A DNA stretch of 64,000 nt from Lumnitzera littorea. Its lineage: Eukaryota; Streptophyta; Magnoliopsida; Myrtales; Combretaceae. The position numbers and the translations under genes are program-made. The notes under the pieces are model-generated. The model worked only from the letters and a program-made list of their open reading frames with translations. It made no database searches and had not been told where the DNA came from. Each line of letters opens with the position of its first letter. Position 1 is the stretch's first letter. Shown here in pieces: positions 57,362-64,000 of this stretch. The stretch is from the NCBI GenBank assembly GCA_024138015.1, contig JAMXBB010000006.1, positions 69,687,581 through 69,751,580 of the forward strand, written 5' to 3'.

Positions 57362-57390
57362 GGGGGGGTGGGGGGGAGGGTGAGGGGAGG
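57362..57390 (+). other. G-rich run, G-quadruplex candidate
   Basis: Four G runs of 7, 7, 3 and 4 bases separated by T, A and TGA, just inside the edge of solo LTR L. Confidence 0.6.
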
Positions 57391-59238
57391 ACCTAGTAAG
57401 ATTACCTAAAATTTCCATAGCACATGCGCACATGATATGGAAATCGCCTTGCAAGTCAGAGATTACAAGACTCTAAATGATTAATCACTAAGATTACTGA
57501 TTTTTAAGTAATTAATTTACTATAGAATACAAATATAAATAACTATAGGTGTCCGATATCCCATAGTTCCTCAGAACCGCAGAGAATCGGCATCCCCTAC
57601 CAAATAATAAGACAGGATATACCAACATTATAAAAGAAATACAAGAAAAATTAAATTATCTACAAAGGATGTTTATGTGTCATCTAAAGAGTACACGGCT
57701 ATTTCTAATACTAAGATACATATCTTCATCTTATACTCGGTACTCGAGACTTATCTTAATCCCAATGTAAGTAAACCTACAAGAGACACTATGAGGGAGT
57801 GAGCATATAACAGCTCAGTGAGTTCGTTCCCCACCATTACCAGTCAAGCAAGTTTTCACACATTATTATCACATATGCAGGCAAGTTATCTACATACAAC
57901 ATGAATGCATGCGCGATGAATGCAAGCAACACTTTCATAGGAGTTCGGAACTATGGAAGGTGTAGAATTACTTCGTCTACACTTCGATTATCTCTTATAC
58001 TTACCCACATAAGGTACCTCAACTTACCTGCATGAGGCTACGTAGAGGCACCACCCCTCTAAGCAATACGCGACTATTACCCTAGTTGAGAAAAGAGTTT
58101 TAATCTAAATAGGAGGATTCCAAATTAGGACTATCCACCCTCTAAGGCCCTTCGGGCACAAACTCGTAAGTCTTCTCGTAACCAAAATTAACCAAGGTCT
58201 TACAGGTATAATAAAGCGAGTCCTCTTGCTATCAAGTGGAGAACCTATGCTAGCTTTGCCTTAACGATAAAATATCATTTCTGGCATTGTGGCCCTTATC
58301 AAAATCGTACAAAATACGTTTAAGATTAGGAAAACTTTTTCCAAAAATACCCTTTTCAACATTTTACAAAGCTAGCACTCTCTATCCATACATTTACTGA
58401 GTTATAGACATGCGATGAATAGAACCGGTTATTTGAGTCAGATATTTATATTTATCAATTTAAAAAAATAATCACACAGATGATGGCATATAAGTAGAAC
58501 AATTATTCAAACATACAAGTAATAGTAAGCAGCAAAACATCATACAAGTAACATGCATAAGCAAGTAGTAAGTCATTAGAACTCCCTCACCTGGATTATT
58601 GCTTATTCTCCAAGCCTTTGGGGTTTCCAGAACTCGATATTGAACGCCTAAATCAAAATAGTAAAACTTATAAGTATTTTGAGAAGTTAGACTCCTTAGT
58701 TAACTAAAAGTCTATCATAGTTTATCTAATTTTCCCCCAACATAATCCAAGTATAATGTGTATAGGGTTTATCATACTCAATGGGGTTAATTGTAACTAT
58801 TTTCTTATATTTGTAAGTTATGAGACTTCCTTTATGTGTTTTGTAACTTTTTCATTCTAATTTCGATATTTGAGAACTTATAGTCATTTTTCATTATTTT
58901 CAAACGTACGTTCACATGGTGATGTCTGTTTTGGATATTAAGACTTGTGTTTTACGATATAGGTTAAATTTATTGAAATTTTATTTTATTGAGGTTTAAT
59001 TATTCTTATTGCTTATGTTTATATCCTAGTTTAGGACTTAATGATTGAATTAGCTATTAGATTCTTACACTTAAGAAATTTTACATTATTATTACTAATT
59101 CACTCACTTAATGAAGTTTCATTCAATTTAGGAAGTGTCTTAAGGTTTAAGAGATTTTCGGCTTCTAAGTACATGTATATACCGATGTTATATGCTTATG
59201 TAATCTTATTATTTCTTCTTTTATAAACCTATGCTTAT

Positions 59239-59310
59239 ATCATCGCTTATGTAATTACTTGATGATATCATGGCTTATGTAATCCTTTGATGACATCATT
59301 GCTTATCTCA
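59239..59310. repeat. 28-base imperfect tandem repeat
   Basis: Units begin at 59239, 59267 and 59295 with ATCAT(C/G/T)GCTTAT and carry TGATGA-type ends; the third is shortened. It is followed by a TATA/TACA-rich low-complexity stretch (59330-59480). Confidence 0.65.
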
Positions 59311-59507
59311 TTAGTCCATTATTATCCTTATATATTTATACACTTTATATATATGTGATATACATACCTATACTTCTAATATACTAATATGTATACTTGT
59401 GTACTTATAAGTACTTATACATGTGTACTTATACATATACTAATACACATACCCATATACGCATATGGTGACATATGTATTTTTACACGTATTTTTGTAT
59501 GCCTTAT

Positions 59508-60725
59508 TGATACAAGGCAAGCGCACCTACCAATTTCAATATAGCGGATGTAAGTCCGAGTCAATCCCTCAGAGATTTTGAGTACTAATATTAACTTTAG
59601 CTTTATTATCTAATCGGAAAATTGTGATGAGTTGAATGAATTAAAAATACTGAAATTAATAACTAAACTACTTATGAGACTTGATTACGCAAATTAGAAA
59701 GCAATAAAACTACAAACGACTTCAAATATGCAATAATGTATTTAGGAATTATTTCCCCTAGTGTTTAACATGTAACCTTTTAAAATATATTCAATTTAGT
59801 TTCTATAATTCTTGACCGGAGGGATTCACAATTAAAGCTAATATCTTTCTCAAGCATATTAACCCTAATCCTAAATTATTTACCGGAATCTCTTCACTTA
59901 GTAATATAATTTAGAATTGCATTAATGTATAATGAATTCCCACACAAACAATTAACTTTCTGGAAGAAACATGTATCTTATCTCTAAGTATACATGTAAT
60001 TCTCTCTAATTATGTTTAGATCTAATTACACATGCAATTTCTCAATCAACATGCATAATATCATATATTGACACTCTAGAATTATCAATCCACAACTAAA
60101 CGACATAATTGAATCAAGAAAAGATAGAAACTTTCTTGAAATTATAATTCAATCCAAGGGTTACATGAAACCCTAGGTTCCATAATCCTAAATACTTGAA
60201 TTCTAAGCTATCATAACGAATCTAAAAACGAGTTCCATCAAAAACGTAAAATAAAGCATGAAAACCCCTCTTGATTTGATGAACAATCTCTAATCTTGAA
60301 ATCGATGTTGTTCTTGCTTCTTGATTGATGTTTCTCCTTAAGTCTCCTTTCGTCTCTTGTGTCTTTCCGTTTCTGTAATCTCTCTCCTTTCTTTTGAACC
60401 CTAAGATCTCCTTATATATGTATATTACACGGATTTTATTTTCGTCACCAGACACGGCCTGGGACATGGCTGTGTCCTCAGGTCGTGTAACTTTCTGCAC
60501 TAAGGCAAAATTTCTGCACAACTTCAAAATTTCATAACTTCTTCGTTTGAACTCGGAATTGAGTGAAACTTGATTCCTTTTCTTCGTTTTCGAGCCTAGA
60601 ACGCGTTTAAACCCTGAAATCAACATTTTACTCAATTAAGTATCATTTTCTTTAAAGAAAACCACAAATATACGGGAAATGCTATAAAATCACCATATGA
60701 AATATGTTTAAAATCAGAGTTATCA
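59508..60725 (-). repeat. Solo LTR M, Athila/Tat type, perfect CTTAT duplications
   Basis: This 1218-base unit begins TGATACAAGG and ends GAGTTATCA, with inverted TGATA/TATCA ends. CTTAT occurs immediately on both sides (59503-59507 and 60726-60730). It has the conserved block GAGTCAATCCCTCAGAGA near 59560, as in LTR A. A minus-strand TATA box TATATAAGG is near 60409-60418. A 137-residue minus-strand ORF (60222-60635) spans the promoter and leader; it resembles no known protein and its composition follows the LTR, so I regard it as chance. It keeps CG-containing words and looks relatively young. Confidence 0.9.
60452..60488. promoter_or_regulatory. Long hairpin in promoter part of solo LTR M
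   Basis: The arms are ACACGGCCTGGGACA and TGTCCTCAGGTCGTGT around a 6-base loop, with one G/A mismatch and one bulge. It is 35-70 bases upstream of the TATA box on the minus strand. Repeated CACGGCC/CCGTGT words are a familiar feature of such plant LTRs. Confidence 0.65.
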
Positions 60726-61354
60726 CTTATCTATCCCCTTAAGAAAGCTTCTCAAATTTCATCTTTTTATATTTTAAGGGTATATTTAACATGGTATATG
60801 TATGTATAGTTAGTAGATGTCTTAATTTAAGTTATGTACATAATGAATACTTATGTACAAAGGTATTTATACATATATATCTTTAGCATACCCTTATGTA
60901 CACATACTCAAAGACATGTACACATTCATCTTCTTCCATTGCCTAAAGAATTCTACACTTCCATATGTAAAGTTTGAAACTTTAAGCCTAAATCAACATA
61001 TATATACACAACACATAACTACTTAACTTAACCTAACTCTTCTTCTAACTAGTAAAGAAGATGAAGCAAGATATAGTATCATAAGTACATACCTTAATTT
61101 TACTCTTGAAAATGGATGAAAAGTTGAAAAGGAAAGAAGAGTAAAAGGGGAAAAGGGAAGATACGGCTGGGAAAGGAGGAGAAGAAAGGGATTTTGTTTT
61201 GTGTTATTTTGTATTTGAAAAGGAAAAGAAGTGAGGTATAGGAAAGGGAAAGAAGTGGACGACAAAAGATGAAAAAGGAAGGGAAAAGCCAAAAGAAAAA
61301 AAAAAGAAATTATGAGAAGGAAGATATTTTTTTCAAATGAAAGAGACATTTTTG

Positions 61355-61404
61355 TTGACTTTTCTAAATGTTGACTTTAGTCAACATGTGTTGACTTGGT
61401 CAAC
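61355..61404 (-). promoter_or_regulatory. W-box cluster in solo LTR L
   Basis: Five TTGAC(C/T) cores in 49 bases: 61355-61360, 61371-61376, 61379-61384 (reverse), 61391-61396 and 61398-61403 (reverse). Two inverted pairs are formed, ATGTTGACT/AGTCAACAT (61369-61388) and GTTGAC/GTCAAC (61390-61404). The position is upstream of the presumed leader on the minus strand. TTGAC(C/T) is the known binding core of WRKY factors. Confidence 0.65.
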
Positions 61405-62185
61405 TTTCCATACATAATGTAGTAATTAAGGAAAATTAGGAGAAAAATTAAAGAAATGAGGCATTTGGTGAATTGATTAGTAAAAATAGATGATGAGATC
61501 TTACTTTAGGTATTTATGTCATATATACATCATTTGGCAAGCTACTTAATATAACTAGTATGAAAAGTACCAATTAGGGTGTTAAAGTTCACTACATTTA
61601 ACTTAAGCTTCAACTATTCCCCTTACTCTATGTAATACTATCCTAGTTACATACTTAGAAGATAAATGTGATCTAGAATGCAATATCTTAGTTTCTAAGG
61701 GATCACTTAAGTATTCTAAATATTTATATATGATTGAAAGTTATCTTTAATCGTTTATCGATGAAATGGCATAATATGGAGGATATATTATCACTTAGGG
61801 TTTTAGGGTAAATTATGGTGAATTAGTGCTTTTATATCTTTAAAGTTATAGTTTTAGGGTTTTTATTATGTCCGGGTACAATCTCTAGTGTTTCTACACA
61901 TTTAGGGTTTAATATATTCATACGTGATTAAGTCTTTAATTGTTAATCTTAAGGTTTTGATGAGGTTCGAGGTTAACTTTTGCAGTTACATATACTTAAG
62001 GTTTTAAGGTTTTCATATGCGATTAGAGGTTTAATTGATAATATAAGGTTTTTCATATTCACTTTAGGTTTTGAATTGAGATTTTAATCGATTTTAAATC
62101 TCACCGGCTCTATTGACTTTAGGAAATCATCTACAGTTTGGGCGTTTGATTCTATACTTAGACAGCTAAATTCGTGGGGTTTACA

Positions 62186-63064
62186 GAAAGTCCACTTACT
62201 TAAGGAAATTGCAAATTAAAAACACCTAGCACTATACTAAGGTTTATAGTAATTTTGTAAATTTGACGCATAAGACACTATTAGAATAATGTGTAAGAGA
62301 ACATAGAGAATAACTGTAGTTTAAAAGCTCAAAAGTTATTATCTAATTTCACTTGGTCAAGTATTTAAAGCCCTTTGTTGAAATCTTCCCATTGCCTCTT
62401 CTCTACCCTACATTAAATGCTCTATATTCTTAATTAGGCCAATCAAATGGTTCTTCAAGGATAAGATAGACGATTTGTTGAAACAACTTACCAGCTAGTA
62501 GCTCTACTTCAAGTTCACAAAATACTACTTGTTACTAGTTAGATGATCTACATACAATTAGTTGGTTGGCTAGCATAAAAAAAAGTAAACTTCCATTTTT
62601 CATACACATAGATGGCTATTTATACAACATAGCACTTTAAACACTTCAAATGCAATGTGAGTAACATGTAATGGTCGAGATAAGATAGTAAGATGAACTT
62701 TTCAAAATAATCAAACTCTTTTGTAAATTAATCATCATTTTATAGATCGTAAAGATAATAATAAGATTATGATTGAATTAGCACATTTAGCATAGTGTTA
62801 TTCTCATTAGAATCATGTAATAATTATCAGTTCAATAGGTTTGACCATTATGGAAAAACATAGAAACATCCTTAAATTAGTATATCTTGATTGAATATTA
62901 ATAGAAATAGATCTAAAATAGTAAATTAAGCTATTTTACTTGTAAATTTTATAATAATTAGTATAAGTCATCAAATAATTCTATGAAAATTACTATATAC
63001 CCAAGAAAAGAATATGTAGAATCTATAATGCTAATCATTTCATTAATGCACCTTAGAGCTAAAT
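62186..63064. other. Unassigned A+T-rich stretch
   Basis: No coding, LTR pair or primer site is recognised. It is the sequence into which L inserted on one side and N abuts on the other. The word ATGGCTATTTATACAAC near 62610 could be a minus-strand TATA region of an unrecognised LTR. Confidence 0.35.
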
Positions 63065-63892
63065 TATTACAAGGTCTTACAACGGGTTGGTGAGTCCTTT
63101 ACTATTGTACGAAGGTAAGGATGAGAGCTAAAGTAAGGACATGATACACAAAGGTTTACAATTGGACTTGACCACCAATTGATATTACTCACTAATGGAT
63201 GGGTTGAGGTTACTAGCTACTAACTCCTAACTTACAGAAGGAATTAGATAAGAAATAGAGATAATTTGAAGCACATAAGTTTAGGAAGAAAGTGCTATAG
63301 AATTCAATAGTAATCAAGATTTATTCTATTGTATAAGATGGAGATAATTTATAGTAAACCTCTTACTGTAACATTGGAAAAGGGGAATTTACAAAAGGGT
63401 AAATTACAATTATGCTAACCTAGTATATATCCAAAAGGGTAAATAGGGCAAGTGCAACAAAAGGAATATTGCATGAATAACAAAAAAGGTAACACTTGTC
63501 AAAGTGCTTTTGGAACTATACTCTAGCCAAGAACATTCCTGTAAAAGAGTGACCTAAATTGGTTGGAAGACTAGTTAGCCTTCAAAAAGTTAGTAGGTAG
63601 GAGTTCAGTCCTTGGCATGTTAAAGGTTGGCAAAAGGAAGCTCATCTTCCTAAGGACTAACCAGTAGAAGCTTGGCACTCATTAGAAAGGGGAATAGCTT
63701 TGGGGTCGAAACCAAAACTCTATTATCTTAGACTAAGGTATAAATAGATTGATGCAAGAATGAATTGAGCTAGGTGCTAACCTGTTATTGTGGCTCATCC
63801 TTAGCCAACTGTAGAAGTATCTTGTACTTAATTAGGCCTTATAGGCCTTGGGACTTACTTGAGTGATGGGTCTAGAGGTCAATAATCCATTA
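63065..63892 (-). repeat. 3' LTR of element N
   Basis: About 828 bases beginning TATTACAAGG (compare TGTTACAAACC in K) and ending AATCCATTA (compare TTCCCATTA in K), close to the K LTR length. A minus-strand TATA box CTATAAATTATC is near 63345. Coding sequence follows directly, as in K. Confidence 0.65.
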
Positions 63893-64000
63893 GCTCTTTA
63901 GGGATGTTGAAGATTTTCCCTCAAATCTTAATCTTCTTTTTTTGGCACGTAAGGCATTAGGTCGACGACATTGAATGATGGTGACATTTCGTATCCATTG
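63893..64000 (-). pseudogene. Element N pol C-terminus (runs off window)
   Basis: The minus strand reads NGYEMSPSFNVVDLMPYVPK, KED, a stop, DLRENLQHP and a stop, in one frame. This is the C-terminal end of a chromovirus pol, equivalent to the SDAFNIADL end of K and the LNVEDDFLSDLR end of E. The rest of the element lies beyond 64000. Confidence 0.75.

Larger units (their letters stand above)
57342..62185 (-). repeat. Solo LTR L, family L3, containing solo LTR M
   Basis: It begins TGTCAAGACCC and ends GTGGGGTTTACA; flanks are CAAAG (57337-57341) and GAAAG (62186-62190), four of five alike. Without M it is about 3.6 kb, close to I3 (3552 bases). Its minus-strand start TGTAAACCCCACGAA matches that of I3. 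No primer site or gag/pol is seen, so it is a solo LTR. A minus-strand Leu/Phe/Ser-rich ORF at 61023-61349 lies in what would be the leader; its low-complexity composition mirrors a pyrimidine-rich leader and I do not call it a gene. Confidence 0.8.

Noticed and set aside
60222..60635. 137-residue minus-strand ORF in solo LTR M
   Set aside because: It spans the TATA box and leader of an LTR with defined ends and duplications, has no recognisable domain, and its composition follows the LTR.
61023..61349. 108-residue hydrophobic minus-strand ORF
   Set aside because: It reflects a pyrimidine-rich leader in solo LTR L; the apparent membrane segments come from TTT/CTT runs.
1..64000. Host gene, tRNA/rRNA gene, CRISPR array or bacterial-type system
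   Set aside because: All recognised coding sequence is retrotransposon-derived. I saw no cloverleaf, rRNA core, spaced identical repeats or operon-like gene arrangement; a profile search would be needed to exclude very diverged cases.

Overview
This 64 kb window looks like plant heterochromatin, probably from a dicot. It is strongly A+T-rich, shows no intact host gene, and is almost wholly made of LTR retrotransposons inserted into one another. All recognisable coding sequence is Ty3/gypsy gag-pol (or the extra ORF of Athila elements), broken by stops and frameshifts. I found no rRNA, tRNA gene, CRISPR array or bacterial-type operon. The species cannot be named from the sequence alone. Element letters A-N and LTR families L1-L3 are my own labels.

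Layout. A (1-4338, minus) is an Athila-lineage gag-PR-RT with a tRNA-Asp type primer site and its 5' LTR; it runs off the window. B (4390-6240, minus) is a Tat/Ogre-lineage gag-PR remnant. C (6945-9371) is a truncated L1-family LTR. D (9372 to about 25955, plus) is an Athila-lineage element: gag end, PR, RT, RNase H, IN, the Athila-specific ORF, a polypurine tract and the 3' LTR. D is interrupted by E (15352-19390), a two-LTR chromovirus that has lost most of pol and is flanked by AGACA on both sides, and by F (19613-22868), an L2 solo LTR flanked by CTTGT/CTTGC.

G (26036 to about 48960, minus) is a Tekay/Del-like chromovirus keeping only gag and PR. Its 3' LTR is split by H (27499-43255, minus), a chromovirus whose pol is in turn split by three LTR-only insertions: I1 (28445-31628, L1), I2 (32192-35144, L1, repeat ATCCT) and I3 (36418-39969, L3, repeat TTGTC). 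This is a three-level nest whose order of insertion can be read from the breaks in the pol reading frame.

J (48965-56603, minus) is a TRIM-like miniature LTR element of about 1.2 kb split by K (49517-55932, minus), a nearly full-length chromovirus of 6.4 kb. L (57342-62185) is an L3 solo LTR that contains M (59508-60725), an Athila/Tat-type solo LTR with perfect CTTAT duplications. N (63065-64000, minus) is the 3' LTR and pol end of another K-like element leaving the window.

The genes do not cooperate as a pathway; the window is a record of insertion, LTR-LTR recombination, deletion of pol, and decay. The decay is biased toward TAG/TAA/TGA replacing conserved Gln, Trp and Arg codons, as expected from loss of methylated cytosines. 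Signals worth following up are a five-copy W-box cluster in the promoter part of L, a long promoter hairpin in M, a G-quadruplex candidate at the edge of L, and the repeated loss of the 3' half of pol.
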